A stretch of 64,000 nt of DNA from Pontibacter ummariensis (GTDB lineage: Bacteria > Bacteroidota > Bacteroidia > Cytophagales > Hymenobacteraceae), in contig NZ_FZOQ01000002.1 in assembly GCF_900188175.1 (NCBI RefSeq), forward strand, positions 372,001 to 436,000. Direction: 5' to 3'. Numbering within the stretch: the first letter of the stretch is position 1; each line of letters opens with the position of its first letter. This document shows positions 15,937-24,859 of the stretch, one piece after another. Under the pieces are notes generated by a model. That model was not told the origin of the DNA. It searched no databases and was given only the letters and a program-made list of their open reading frames with translations. The translations under genes and the position numbers were made by a program.

Positions 15937-16983
15937 ATGCAAATAATAGACCTACGCTCCGATACAGTTACCAAACCCACCCCTGCTATGCTGCAGGCCA
16001 TGTTCGCGGCCCCTGTTGGTGACGATGTGTATGGAGAAGACCCTACCATCAACGCCCTGGAGGAGAAAACAGCCGCTATGTTTGGCATGGAAGCGGGCCT
16101 CTTCTGCCCTTCCGGCACTATGACAAACCAGATCGCCATAAAAGTACACACCCAACCTTTGACAGAAGTTATTTGCGACGTAACAGCGCATATCTACCAG
16201 TATGAGGGGGGCGGTATTTCCTTTAATTCCGGTGCCTCTGTAGCACTCGTGCACGGGGAGCGCGGCAAGATGCGCCCCCAACAGGTAGAGGCGCAAATTA
16301 GACCCTTGGACAACGTACACTTCCCGGAAACAAAACTCGTTGCCCTGGAAAACACCTGCAATAAAGGTGGCGGCACGTATTATACCTTGGAGGAAATCGC
16401 TGCTATTTCAGAGGTTTGCAGGCGGCACAACCTTGCCCTGCACCTGGACGGGGCCCGTGTGTTTAATGCGCTGGCTGCCTCGGGCGACAAAGCAGCGGAC
16501 TACGGCAGGTACTTTGACAGCATCTCAGTGTGCCTTTCCAAGGGCCTGGGAGCACCGGTGGGATCCGTACTGCTGGGTAGCAAAGGCTTCATTAAAAGAG
16601 CACGTCGCGTACGTAAAGTATTAGGTGGCGGAATGCGGCAGGCTGGCTATCTGGCTGCGGCTTGCATTTATGCCTTAGATAACCATGTGGAGCGCCTACA
16701 GGAGGATCACCGCAAGGCAAAGGCCATGAAAGAAGTACTGCTGCAAACGGATTATGCGGAGAGCGTGCTGCCGGTAGAGACGAACATCGTCATCTTTAAA
16801 CTAACCGATAAGTATACAGATGCAGCTTTTGTTGCTGCTTTAGAGAAAGAAGGAATTCGTGCCTCCAGCTTCGGACCGCAGATGATTCGATTTGTAACGC
16901 ACCTGGACGTAACAGAGGAAATGCTGCAGCATACCCTTCGTACTTTAAAAGCCATGAACCAGGTATCGTTAGCCACAGCGTAG
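15937..16983 (+). CDS. ltaE: Low-specificity L-threonine aldolase
   Basis: A 348-residue fold-type I PLP enzyme that cleaves L-threonine or allo-threonine to glycine and acetaldehyde. It has [12 protein letters not shown] at the start, [12 protein letters not shown] near 28-39, [24 protein letters not shown] with the cofactor-binding Asp, and the PLP lysine in [14 protein letters not shown] near residue 199. Full length. It is a single gene with a clean terminator. Confidence 0.95.
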   Translation: MQIIDLRSDTVTKPTPAMLQAMFAAPVGDDVYGEDPTINALEEKTAAMFGMEAGLFCPSGTMTNQIAIKVHTQPLTEVICDVTAHIYQYEGGGISFNSGASVALVHGERGKMRPQQVEAQIRPLDNVHFPETKLVALENTCNKGGGTYYTLEEIAAISEVCRRHNLALHLDGARVFNALAASGDKAADYGRYFDSISVCLSKGLGAPVGSVLLGSKGFIKRARRVRKVLGGGMRQAGYLAAACIYALDNHVERLQEDHRKAKAMKEVLLQTDYAESVLPVETNIVIFKLTDKYTDAAFVAALEKEGIRASSFGPQMIRFVTHLDVTEEMLQHTLRTLKAMNQVSLATA

Positions 16984-17005
16984 CTTTTAACAAATACTCT
17001 TGATG

Positions 17006-17036
17006 ATAGCACGGGAAACACCCGTGCTATTTTTTT
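17006..17036 (+). terminator. Rho-independent terminator of ltaE
   Basis: A 10-bp perfect stem (17006-17015 with 17021-17030, loop AAACA) followed by T6. Confidence 0.92.
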
Positions 17037-17440
17037 GCTTATCCCAATACTTTTGAGGTAACAGCTTTCCCTATTCCCTTCACCACATCCCCCTGCTTCC
17101 TTTTGTTTACCCCGCACATAACCGGTAAAACAGGAGCTTCTATCTCAACCAAACTACCTGTCACTTTCCCTCCGCGGGTTCACAAAACGGTGTTCCTGCA
17201 ATTCAAACTTCACGCGCCCTCTCTTCCGCCAGTTCTTATGAGATTCTTTCCTTACAAGAAGTTTATGTTGTTGTTAATTAGACATTTTCAACCTAGCCCG
17301 TCTGTTCCCGATCAAAACCAGCCGCTGTAACCGGCTAACATATTCTTAAGCTACATCTATAATTAATACAAGTTAGTTAAATATTTTTGCTATTCACTCC
17401 CACAATCACATCAATCACCCCTTATTTTTATATTGTTAAC
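17037..17440. other. Intergenic stretch ahead of the nitrogen locus
   Basis: About 400 bases without a convincing reading frame. One TATTTTTG -7-like box lies at 17382-17389, but no -33 partner is seen at the right distance. The 20-bp inverted repeat that follows is listed separately. Confidence 0.4.
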
Positions 17441-17490
17441 AATTTAAGCGCTTACCCCCTATTGGCTATAAGGGGGTAAGCGCTTAAATT
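17441..17490. promoter_or_regulatory. Perfect 20-bp inverted repeat upstream of the P-II gene
   Basis: Arms 17441-17460 and 17471-17490 are exact reverse complements, separated by a 10-base loop. Each arm contains the 8-bp palindrome AAGCGCTT and a run of five C or G. The right arm ends 58 bp before the ATG of the P-II gene. It is not followed by a T-run. It may be an operator for a nitrogen regulator, or a leader hairpin in the mRNA. Confidence 0.7.
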
Positions 17491-17548
17491 AGAGTAATTT
17501 CATCAGCACCCCCTCTACAAATATACCCACAACTAAAATTTATTGATT

Positions 17549-17887
17549 ATGAAAAAGATTGAAGCTATCATCAGAACATCCAAATTTGAGGATGTTTACG
17601 AAGCCCTCACAGAGATCGGCATCGCTTTTATGACGACCTATGATGTTAAGGGCTTCGGTTTAGAGCACAGCTCCTCCCAAGTGTATAGGGGCACCACCTA
17701 TAACGTCGGGTTTATTCCCCGAACAAAGATCGAGATGACTGTTACGGAGGACCACGTGGATGAAGTGGTGTCTACTATTCTAAAGGTGGCTAACACGGGC
17801 AAAGTAGGCGACGGCAAGATCTTTATTATGGATGTAGAAGCAGTTGTCCGCATCCGGACCGGAGAGGTGGATGAGCTCGCCCTCTAG
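17549..17887 (+). CDS. glnK: P-II family nitrogen regulatory protein
   Basis: A 112-residue P-II protein from ATG at 17549, the exact family length. The T-loop is present with Tyr51 (VYRGTTY), the residue uridylylated in proteobacterial GlnB/GlnK, followed by GFIPRTKIEM and the B- and C-loops (GKVGDGKIFI, VVRIRTGE). P-II binds ATP, ADP and 2-oxoglutarate and plugs or frees the ammonium channel. It is 52 bp upstream of amt, the classic glnK-amtB pair, so membrane gating of Amt is its likely role. No GlnD is visible. Confidence 0.94.
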   Translation: MKKIEAIIRTSKFEDVYEALTEIGIAFMTTYDVKGFGLEHSSSQVYRGTTYNVGFIPRTKIEMTVTEDHVDEVVSTILKVANTGKVGDGKIFIMDVEAVVRIRTGEVDELAL

Positions 17888-17939
17888 CTAAACGCACGCA
17901 TTTTCAAATCATAAGTCAAATTCACTTAACCTTTAAGCC

Positions 17940-19256
17940 ATGTCACAAGAACTATTCGTCACGAACAACGTCTGGATGATGGTTTCCATCTTCCTGGTAT
18001 TTTTGATGCACCTCGGGTTTGCCACACTCGAGTCTGGATTGGCCAGATCGAAGAATACCGTAAACGTGCTGTTTAAGAACAGCATGATTCCTGCTCTCGG
18101 GCTTATTACCTATGCCCTTTGGGGCTTCTCCATGATGTACCCCGGAGAAAGCTTTACGGGGGGCTACTTTGGCTTCTCCGGCTTTGGCATACCCCTGCCA
18201 GAAGGCGGCGAGACCTCTGCCTATAACGAAGGCTACACCTTCTGGACTGACTTCCTGTTCCAGGGCATGTTTGCCGCCACAGCCGCTACCATTGTCTCCG
18301 GTGCGGTGGCAGAACGCATCAAGCTCTCTTCCTTTATCATTTTCTCCATCCTCTTTGTGGGGATCTGCTACCCGGTGGTGGGCATGTGGAAGTGGGGCGG
18401 CGGCTTCCTCAATACCTTGGAAGTTCCGTTCTATGATTTTGCGGGCTCTACGCTGGTGCACGCCGTAGGCGGCTGGGGAGCGCTGGCAGGCATTATCCTG
18501 CTCGGCCCACGAATCGGGAAGTACGTGGACGGCAAGATAAAGCCTATCCCCGGGCACAGCATTCCGCTGGCTACCATTGGCGTGTTTATTCTTTGGTTCG
18601 GCTGGTTTGGTTTTAATGGAGGCTCTGTGCTGTCTGCTGATCCCGGCGCGGTATCGCGGGTACTGGTGATGACGAGCCTCGCGGCAGCCGCCGGTGCCAT
18701 TGGTGGATGTCTCTTTTCCATGCTTCTCTTTAAAGCAAGCGACATCACGATGGTGCTCAACGGCATCCTGGCAGGACTGGTAGGCATTACGGCAGGTGCT
18801 GACCAAATGGGCGTAACAGATGCCATAACGATAGGTCTGATCGCCGGTGCCCTGGTGGTACTGGCGGTTGCCTTCTTCGACCGTATTCGCATCGACGACC
18901 CGGTAGGCGCGCTTTCTGTGCACCTGGTGTGTGGGATCTGGGGCACCCTGGCCGTAGGCCTCTTCGGGGAGCTGGCGGGACCGGATCAGCTCATTAGTCA
19001 GCTCATTGGCATTGGCACCATTGGAGCTTTTAGCTTTGCCTTTGCCCTTTTCGTATGGTACGCCCTGAAGCTGACAATAGGTATTCGTGTTAGTGCCAGA
19101 GAAGAGATAGAAGGGCTGGACATCCACGAACACAAAATGCACGCTTATCCTGATTTTATCGGAACCGGCTTCGAAATGAGCCTGGACGAGAAAGAAACGA
19201 TGGCAGACGCCAACCCGCGCAACCACAAAGAGCCCGGCAAACCGGTCACACCCTGA
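17940..19256 (+). CDS. amtB: Ammonium transporter, Amt family
   Basis: A 438-residue channel with about eleven membrane helices (for example residues 11-30, 40-60, 95-115, 120-140, 160-180). Signatures include ATLESGLARSKNT, VSGAVAERIK, DFAGSTLVHAVGGWGAL with the first pore histidine, WFGWFGFNGGS and VHLVCGIWGTLAVGLFG with the second. It conducts NH3/NH4+ across the inner membrane. The short cytoplasmic tail after the last helix carries the usual P-II contact region. It is co-transcribed with the P-II gene. Confidence 0.95.
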   Translation: MSQELFVTNNVWMMVSIFLVFLMHLGFATLESGLARSKNTVNVLFKNSMIPALGLITYALWGFSMMYPGESFTGGYFGFSGFGIPLPEGGETSAYNEGYTFWTDFLFQGMFAATAATIVSGAVAERIKLSSFIIFSILFVGICYPVVGMWKWGGGFLNTLEVPFYDFAGSTLVHAVGGWGALAGIILLGPRIGKYVDGKIKPIPGHSIPLATIGVFILWFGWFGFNGGSVLSADPGAVSRVLVMTSLAAAAGAIGGCLFSMLLFKASDITMVLNGILAGLVGITAGADQMGVTDAITIGLIAGALVVLAVAFFDRIRIDDPVGALSVHLVCGIWGTLAVGLFGELAGPDQLISQLIGIGTIGAFSFAFALFVWYALKLTIGIRVSAREEIEGLDIHEHKMHAYPDFIGTGFEMSLDEKETMADANPRNHKEPGKPVTP

Positions 19257-19284
19257 TCCCCCCCTCCTCAGGCATGATATGGAG

Positions 19285-19326
19285 GTAAAACAGTGGTAAC
19301 GGGATCAACCATTACCACTGTTTTAC
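19285..19326 (+). terminator. Hairpin after amtB
   Basis: A 15-bp perfect stem (19285-19299 with 19312-19326, loop of 12). No T-run follows. It would separate amtB from the porin gene or attenuate read-through. Confidence 0.65.
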
Positions 19327-19487
19327 AAACCAAAGCAAGCTGAGCAAGCTACCGCGCAGTGTCAGGACACCGCCTTCCCCTTTCAGACTGACACCAATTC
19401 TAAAACGGCAATTTCAGAGTTGGCACCCAGCGGGGCAGTACGGACGAATACTTCTCTCAAATATTTCCCAACACTAAATCTTAAAAC

Positions 19488-20609
19488 ATGAAAAGACTTT
19501 TATCTTTCGCCGCAGCTATCATCTTGGCTAGTACAAATATAACAAAAGCACAAGAAACTACAACTAAAGAGACCAAGGGCGCTCTTACCATAAGCGGCTA
19601 CGTAGACACTTATTACCAGTACAACCTCAACAATCCAGCGTCGGGCTTACACCAGGGCAGGGTCTTCGACACGAAGCATCACAACTTTGCGCTGGGCCTG
19701 GTACAGACCATGCTCACTTATACAAAAGGCAGGGCACGGGTGGTAGCGGATCTTACCTATGGGCCAAACGCTGAACTGGGGAACTTCGGAAATGAAGGAA
19801 CAGCGCGCATCATCAAGCAGGCTTACATTGCTTATGACTTTAGCAAAAAATTCAGCTTTACAGTGGGGCAGTACGGCACACACATTGGCTATGAGCTGAT
19901 AGACGCCCCCTTGAACTACAACTATAGCCTATCGTACCTGTTTGGAAACGGCCCTTTCTACCACACGGGTGCCAAACTAAATTTTGCAGCAAGCGAAAAG
20001 GTTGGGCTGATGCTGGGCGTGGTAAACGGCTGGGACGGCCTTTCGGACTTTAACGATAAGAAGTCGGTAACTGCCCAAGTCCACCTCTCCCCTGTGAACG
20101 GCTTTGACATGTACCTGAACTGGGTTGGTGGCGATGAGTACAACTCCTTGTCAAACTTCGGGGATACCAAGGGGTCCTATACCAGCCTTTATGACTTTAC
20201 CTCCTCCTACCAGTTAAACGACGCCCTAAAAGTAGGCGTAAATGTGGCATACGGCAATTTTTATTCCGGCACCGCAGAAGCTGACCCAACGAATCCATGG
20301 TCGGACAATGCCGGTTGGGGTGGTGCCGCCGTTTATGTAAATTATGCCACCAGCCCTGCCTTAGGCTTTGGTCTTCGCACAGAGTACTTTTCAGACCCGG
20401 AAGGTATACGCTACTTTGGTCCCCTTCAGGTTGCCTCCGTCACCCTTACCGGGGATATAAAACTTGCTGCGGGAAACCTGGCAATAAAACCGGAAATACG
20501 CTATGATAAATCTAAAGCCTCCTTCTTTGAGAACAGCAGGGGCTTACCCTCCAAAAAAAGCCAGGCTACCTTAGGCGCAGCTTTTGTCTATTCTTTCAGC
20601 ACGGAATGA
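19488..20609 (+). CDS. Outer-membrane porin, OmpL-like beta-barrel family
   Basis: A 373-residue protein with a signal peptide to about residue 21 (NITKA-QE). The barrel begins LTISGYVDTYYQYNLN and has regular amphipathic strands with an early FALGLVQTMLTY and IGYELIDAPLNYNYS. This fits the putative beta-barrel porin-2 family (BBP2), which in Bacteroidota often lies next to ammonium transporters. A role letting small nitrogen compounds through the outer membrane is an inference from that context. It is 231 bp from amtB, with a hairpin between them. Confidence 0.82.
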   Translation: MKRLLSFAAAIILASTNITKAQETTTKETKGALTISGYVDTYYQYNLNNPASGLHQGRVFDTKHHNFALGLVQTMLTYTKGRARVVADLTYGPNAELGNFGNEGTARIIKQAYIAYDFSKKFSFTVGQYGTHIGYELIDAPLNYNYSLSYLFGNGPFYHTGAKLNFAASEKVGLMLGVVNGWDGLSDFNDKKSVTAQVHLSPVNGFDMYLNWVGGDEYNSLSNFGDTKGSYTSLYDFTSSYQLNDALKVGVNVAYGNFYSGTAEADPTNPWSDNAGWGGAAVYVNYATSPALGFGLRTEYFSDPEGIRYFGPLQVASVTLTGDIKLAAGNLAIKPEIRYDKSKASFFENSRGLPSKKSQATLGAAFVYSFSTE

Positions 20610-20654
20610 ACCGAGACTCTCCCTCGCTTCACCGATTAGCAGCCCCTTTTCCTT

Positions 20655-20697
20655 GAGCAGCAAGAGGTACTTGTGCCTCTGCTGCTCATTTTTATTT
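20655..20697 (+). terminator. Terminator of the porin gene
   Basis: A 12-bp stem with one bulged A (20655-20667 with 20676-20687), followed by ATTTTTATTTT. Confidence 0.85.
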
Positions 20698-20853
20698 TAA
20701 GGGGTAGGGCTTTGAGCTACCTGTACGTTACTACAGGTTCTCGCTCTGCTGTTTGGTGATATCCTGACTTAACCAGGCAGATTGCTTGGTAAGCCCCTCT
20801 GTTAGCTTGGCTAGTTAGAAAAATTTTAGCTATTTGGGCTAAAACCCAACTGT

Positions 20854-21477
20854 ATGCACCCAGATTTTATCTCTGCTGATGTAATGGCTGTGTTAGGCAA
20901 GGACCCTGTAATGGTCACCATCATTCAACAGGGCCGTCCCCTAAAGTCCTCCAAATCAGAGGACCTTTACTATAAGTTACTCAGTTCGATTGTTTCGCAA
21001 CAGCTAAGCACGAAGGTAGCCGCTGTTATTTTCAGGCGTTTTACCGAGTTGTTCCCAGCACAGTACCCACACCCCTACTTGGTCCTCGAAACACCGGATG
21101 AGTCCCTGCGCAGTGCGGGATTGTCCTTTCAGAAAATCGGCTATGTACGGAACGTCGCGGCTTTTGCTGCGGAGAACAACCTGGCACACGCTACAATTGA
21201 TGCCATGGAAGATGAGCCACTCATTAAACACCTGACGCAGATAAAGGGCGTTGGCCGATGGACGGTGGAAATGCTGCTGATGTTTGCCCTGGAGCGCCCG
21301 GATGTTTTCCCGGTAGATGACCTGGGTATTCAAAACGCCATGAAAAAGCACTATGGACTGGAAGAGACCGGTAAGGCCTTAAAGCTGCGGATGCAGGAAA
21401 TCGCTGAGAATTGGAGACCTTACCGCACCATCGCCAGTAAATACCTCTGGCAGTCGCTGGACAATACTCCGAAATGA
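20854..21477 (+). CDS. DNA-3-methyladenine glycosylase, AlkA-like (HhH-GPD)
   Basis: A 207-residue HhH-GPD base-excision glycosylase. The helix-hairpin-helix is LTQIKGVGRWTVEMLLMF (about 128-145), and the catalytic Asp lies in VFPVDDLGIQ just after. The N-terminal LLSSIVSQQLSTKVA helix is typical of the AlkA/MAG group. It lacks the extra N-terminal domain of E. coli AlkA, as do most short homologues. It removes alkylated purines from DNA. Single gene, converging on a DUF58 gene. Confidence 0.92.
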   Translation: MHPDFISADVMAVLGKDPVMVTIIQQGRPLKSSKSEDLYYKLLSSIVSQQLSTKVAAVIFRRFTELFPAQYPHPYLVLETPDESLRSAGLSFQKIGYVRNVAAFAAENNLAHATIDAMEDEPLIKHLTQIKGVGRWTVEMLLMFALERPDVFPVDDLGIQNAMKKHYGLEETGKALKLRMQEIAENWRPYRTIASKYLWQSLDNTPK

Positions 21478-21511
21478 GCGAGGTATTGCGCATTTATTCT
21501 TATGCCAGGTG

Positions 21512-22423
21512 TTACCTTGCTTTCCCGCGCTTTACCAGGTAGGCATACAGCACTTTGTCAAAAGGCTCGTTGATATCCGCCGCTACCAGGTCTATCTTAT
21601 ATTGGCCGCACTTCAGGGCCAGTTCCCGCTTATAGCCCTCTACGGCTTTTTGGTAGTGTTCCCGCACCTGCGAGGGCTGCAGTTTTAGCTCCTGCCCCGT
21701 CTCAACATCCACAAATACATAAGGGCGCTCGGCAAAGTCGAACTCCTCTTCTGTCTTGCGGTCCATTACATGGAAGATCAGCACCTCGTGGTGCTGGTGC
21801 TTGAGGTGCTGCAAAGCGGCAAAAATTTCCTCCAGGTTACCCGCCCGGCTTAGCATGTCGCTAAAGATCACCACCAGGGAGCGCTTTGGGATCTGCTGGG
21901 CAATCTGGTGCACCACTTCGGCCACGTTCGTCTCCCCGCCCACCGGCTTTTCCTCCAACTGCTTTTGCAGGAGCAACAAGAGGGTGTGCAGGTGAGAGGC
22001 TGTGGAGCGGACGGGGGTCTGTAGCTCTACTTTGTCGGAAAAGGTAATCAGCCCAATGGCATCCCGCTGCTTCCGAAGCAGCGTGGCCAGCGCTGCGGCA
22101 CAGAGGGCAGAGAAACGAAGCTTGCCGTTAGTTTCGACCGGATAGTACATAGAGGGCGACACATCCAGCAAAATGTGGCAACGCAGGTTGGTCTCTTCCT
22201 CGTAGCGCTTTACAAAAAGCTTATCGGTACGGGCAAACACTTTCCAGTCGATGTGGCGCGTGCTTTCCCCGTTGTTGTAAAGGCGGTGCTCCGAAAACTC
22301 TACAGAGAAGCCATGGTAAGGGGACTGATGCAGGCCCGTGATAAATCCCTCGACCAGTTGTTTCGCCAGGAACTCCATGTTCTCAAACTTCTGTACGTCG
22401 GCAAGGGTGAGGGGCTTTGGCAT
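21512..22423 (-). CDS. DUF58 domain protein (second copy)
   Basis: A 303-residue soluble protein, a second DUF58 paralogue in the window. The hallmark VEFSEHRLYNNGESTRHIDWKV is at about 41-62 (shown in part), and the MIDAS-like DVSPSM follows near residue 90. VVIFSDMLSRAG is the later metal-coordinating strand. DUF58 proteins partner with MoxR ATPases, and none is adjacent. It starts 3 bp after the RlpA-like stop, so the two are one operon. Confidence 0.87.
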   Translation of the reverse strand: MPKPLTLADVQKFENMEFLAKQLVEGFITGLHQSPYHGFSVEFSEHRLYNNGESTRHIDWKVFARTDKLFVKRYEEETNLRCHILLDVSPSMYYPVETNGKLRFSALCAAALATLLRKQRDAIGLITFSDKVELQTPVRSTASHLHTLLLLLQKQLEEKPVGGETNVAEVVHQIAQQIPKRSLVVIFSDMLSRAGNLEEIFAALQHLKHQHHEVLIFHVMDRKTEEEFDFAERPYVFVDVETGQELKLQPSQVREHYQKAVEGYKRELALKCGQYKIDLVAADINEPFDKVLYAYLVKRGKAR

Positions 22424-22426
22424 GGC

Positions 22427-22843
22427 TTAGTCTTTCCGTAAGATTTCAGCTTCTGAAACGTTGCCTACGGCTACTTGTTGCTTTAACTCGTCGCTTTTCA
22501 CTTCCCGGAGGCGTACCTGCGCTGTTCCTTCCTGAATCATGTCTAACTCCTGTGCGGCAGCTCTCGATAGGTCAATAATGCTGTACCGGTTCTTGGCCTT
22601 CCGGTCGTTAATCCTGACAACCACGGACTTCCCGTTTCTGAGATTGGTTACCTGCACTGTTGTGTGCAGCGGAAGCGTGGCATGTGCAGCGGTCAGGAGG
22701 TTTTTATCGTATCGTTCGCCGCTTGTGGTGCGGTGGCCCTGCAGGCGATCCGCGTAGTAAGAGGCTTTGCCTTCTGCTGTATACCCAGTGGGGCTAGTAA
22801 AGAACGAAAGGATAAATATTAATACTATGGAACATATATTCAC
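22427..22843 (-). CDS. rlpA: RlpA-like septal lytic transglycosylase or DPBB protein
   Basis: A 138-residue exported protein. A signal peptide ends near residue 22, and a double-psi beta-barrel follows: GKASYYADRL, HRTTSGERYD, TAAHATLPL, VTNLRNGKSVVVRINDR and IDLSRAAAQEL. Glu, His and Asp positions equivalent to the active site of Pseudomonas RlpA (which cleaves naked glycan strands) are present. The C-terminal SPOR domain is missing, as in many short members, so septal targeting is uncertain. It is the first gene of an operon with DUF58. A TATATTTG box on the minus strand (22875-22868) is placed 25 bp upstream. Confidence 0.87.
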   Translation of the reverse strand: MNICSIVLIFILSFFTSPTGYTAEGKASYYADRLQGHRTTSGERYDKNLLTAAHATLPLHTTVQVTNLRNGKSVVVRINDRKAKNRYSIIDLSRAAAQELDMIQEGTAQVRLREVKSDELKQQVAVGNVSEAEILRKD

Positions 22844-22867
22844 AGTATCTTATAGTTGGTCCGGCTA

Positions 22868-22875
22868 CAAATATA
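22868..22875 (-). promoter_or_regulatory. Bacteroidota -7 box (TATATTTG) of rlpA
   Basis: A perfect TAnnTTTG match on the minus strand, 25 bp before the start codon. No -33 element is seen at 19-21 bp. Confidence 0.4.
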
Positions 22876-22976
22876 GGGGGAAATTATTTATGCGAATTTT
22901 AAATTCAAATGTTTTTATATATCAGAAGTATATGTTACTTTTAGGTTCACAAAGTTGAATTTAACGTCTAAAAACG

Positions 22977-23312
22977 GTGGAAGAGAACAACGAAAAAGCA
23001 GAAATTTATTCCCAAAGAGTTAGAGCCGGAAAAAGAACGTATTTCTTTGATGTAAAGTCTACTCGCTCCAATGACTATTATGTAACCATCACGGAAAGCA
23101 AAAGAAAGTTTAAGGACGAGAGTTTCTCTTACGAGAAACACAAGATATTCCTTTACAAAGAAGACTTCGCTAAGTTCTTAGAGGCACTGCAGGGAACAAT
23201 AGACCACGTTAAATCTGAGCTTTTAACAGAAGAGGCGCTGGCTGCCTTGGAAGCGCCAGTGGAAGAAACCTCCACAGCCCCTTCTTTCGATGAAGAACTG
23301 AAGTGGGAATAA
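22977..23312 (+). CDS. DUF3276 family PUR-type nucleic-acid-binding protein
   Basis: A 111-residue protein from GTG at 22977; the conserved body (IYSQRVRAGKRTYFFDVKST) starts a few codons later and no ATG is nearby. It matches DUF3276, a PUR-alpha-like fold whose Borrelia member BpuR binds RNA and ssDNA. The second conserved block is SFSYEKHKIFLYKEDFAKF. The tail is acidic. Likely a single-stranded nucleic-acid-binding regulator. It stands alone and has its own short terminator. Confidence 0.9.
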   Translation: MEENNEKAEIYSQRVRAGKRTYFFDVKSTRSNDYYVTITESKRKFKDESFSYEKHKIFLYKEDFAKFLEALQGTIDHVKSELLTEEALAALEAPVEETSTAPSFDEELKWE

Positions 23313-23346
23313 GCCTTTCCTACTTTAAATAAATATAGGACTTTAG

Positions 23347-23372
23347 AGCCCACGGCACCACTGTGGGCTTTT
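23347..23372 (+). terminator. Terminator of the DUF3276 gene
   Basis: AGCCCAC and GTGGGCT form a 7-bp stem over a 9-base loop, followed by T4. Confidence 0.7.
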
Positions 23373-23616
23373 GCTATTGCTAAGGATTCCTTGCAAGCGA
23401 CCATTCCTTTTCCAGAAGGCGATGCGCCCTTGGGCTTCCTGTTTCCATACAGGCAGTCATACAATCCCCTCATAAACTATCCCCCGCTACACACGCATCG
23501 TTTTTTACCTTCTAAAATTAGAGCCCGTTACCGTTTCATAACTTTTTCGTTTTTTCAGGCTATTTATAAAATAAGGCCTTTTGCCGCATAAGGCGCTAAA
23601 CCTCCTTATTTTATCG

Positions 23617-23624
23617 TATATTTG
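23617..23624 (+). promoter_or_regulatory. Bacteroidota -7 box (TATATTTG) of ychF
   Basis: A perfect TAnnTTTG match, 27 bp before the ATG. The -33 TTTG is not seen at the standard spacing. Confidence 0.4.
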
Positions 23625-23650
23625 CGGCTTGATTTAAAAGATTAAAATTA

Positions 23651-24748
23651 ATGGGACTAAGATGCGGTATTGTAGGACTACCTAACGTAGGAAAGTCTAC
23701 TCTATTTAACGCTATTTCTAATGCCAAGGCAGAGTCTGCCAATTACCCTTTCTGTACCATCGAGCCGAACGTTGGGGTAATCACGGTGCCGGATGAGCGC
23801 CTGCAAATACTGGAGGAGTTGGTGCACCCGGAGCGGGTATTGCCAACAGTGATCGAGTTTGTGGACATCGCCGGCCTGGTAGAAGGCGCGAGTAAAGGCG
23901 AAGGCCTTGGAAACAAGTTCCTGGCAAACATCCGGGAAGTTGATGCCATTATACATGTGGTACGTTGCTTCGAAGACCCAAACATCGTACACGTGGCCGG
24001 TAAAGTAGACCCGATTGCAGACAAAGAGATCATTGACACGGAACTGCAGCTGAAAGATCTGGAGTCGGTAGACAAAAAGATTCAGAAAGTAATCCGTACG
24101 GCAAAATCTGGCGATGCCAAGGCAAAGAAAGAACTGGCCGCACTGGAGAAATACAAAGCGCACCTGGAAAGCGGACAGAACGTTCGCTCGCTGGGAGTAA
24201 CGGAGGAAGAAAAAGAGGCCGTAGATGACCTGAAGCTACTCACAGAGAAACCAGTGATTTATGCCGCTAACGTAGACGAAGACTCGATGCTGACAGGCAA
24301 CCAGTACTCTGAGGCGCTGAAAGAGCATGTAAAGAACGAGAACGCGCAAGTCGTGCTCATCTCTGCCTCCATTGAGGCCCAGATTGCCGAGCTGACTGAC
24401 CCGGAAGAAAAAGAGATGTTCCTGGCAGAGTATGGTCTGCAAGAGTCCGGCCTTAACAAGCTGATCCGGGCCTCTTACGACCTCCTGAACCTAATCACTT
24501 ACTTTACTGCCGGTGTAAAAGAAGTGCGTGCCTGGACCATTGGCAAGGGATGGAAAGCCCCACAGGCTGCCGGCGTTATTCACACCGACTTTGAGAAAGG
24601 CTTTATCCGGGCCGAAGTGATCAAACTAAAAGATTACCAGGAGTACAAAACCGAAGCCAAGATAAAAGAAGCCGGTAAGATGGCTGTAGAAGGAAAAGAA
24701 TACGTGGTACAGGACGGCGATATCATGCACTTCCGCTTTAACGTATAA
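23651..24748 (+). CDS. ychF: Redox-regulated ATPase YchF (Obg-related)
   Basis: A 365-residue TRAFAC ATPase. G1 is GLPNVGKST (9-17), G3 [17 protein letters not shown], and in place of the GTP-specific NKxD it has NVDE, the feature that makes YchF bind ATP. The central coiled coil and C-terminal TGS domain ([25 protein letters not shown]) are complete. YchF/OLA1 associates with ribosomes and responds to oxidative stress. Single gene with a very long terminator. Confidence 0.96.
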   Translation: MGLRCGIVGLPNVGKSTLFNAISNAKAESANYPFCTIEPNVGVITVPDERLQILEELVHPERVLPTVIEFVDIAGLVEGASKGEGLGNKFLANIREVDAIIHVVRCFEDPNIVHVAGKVDPIADKEIIDTELQLKDLESVDKKIQKVIRTAKSGDAKAKKELAALEKYKAHLESGQNVRSLGVTEEEKEAVDDLKLLTEKPVIYAANVDEDSMLTGNQYSEALKEHVKNENAQVVLISASIEAQIAELTDPEEKEMFLAEYGLQESGLNKLIRASYDLLNLITYFTAGVKEVRAWTIGKGWKAPQAAGVIHTDFEKGFIRAEVIKLKDYQEYKTEAKIKEAGKMAVEGKEYVVQDGDIMHFRFNV

Positions 24749-24762
24749 ACTTCTTTAGCAAT

Positions 24763-24818
24763 AGCATAAAAAGAGAGAGCCGTGGGTTTTAGTACCCGCG
24801 GCTCTCTCTTTTTATGCT
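24763..24818. terminator. 25-bp hairpin shared by ychF and the convergent lipoprotein gene
   Basis: Arms 24763-24787 and 24794-24818 pair over 25 bp with one wobble and a 6-base loop. T5 and A5 runs inside the arms give U-tracts on both strands. Confidence 0.9.
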
Positions 24819-24859
24819 ATGTCCCAAAGGATTTCCATTCACAGCCAAGGCCTTACGGC

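Larger units (their letters stand above)
23313..23650. other. 338-bp gap between the PUR gene and ychF
   Basis: It contains the terminator at 23347-23372 and a -7 box at 23617-23624, listed separately. Between them I find no gene, repeat or structured RNA. Confidence 0.5.

Noticed and set aside
17103-17330. 75-codon open frame in the gap before the nitrogen locus
   Set aside because: Odd composition (many Pro, His, Phe), no similarity pattern and no promoter; likely chance.
17952-19226. 424-codon open frame antisense to amtB
   Set aside because: Its product is rich in His, Gln and Arg with no family pattern, as expected from the mirror frame of a membrane protein gene with biased codons.
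19420-19437. Sigma-54-like TTGGCACCCAGCGGGGCA upstream of the porin gene
   Set aside because: GG and GC are 11 bp apart rather than 10 and the -12 part does not resemble TTGCA. Sigma-54 does not accept this spacing.
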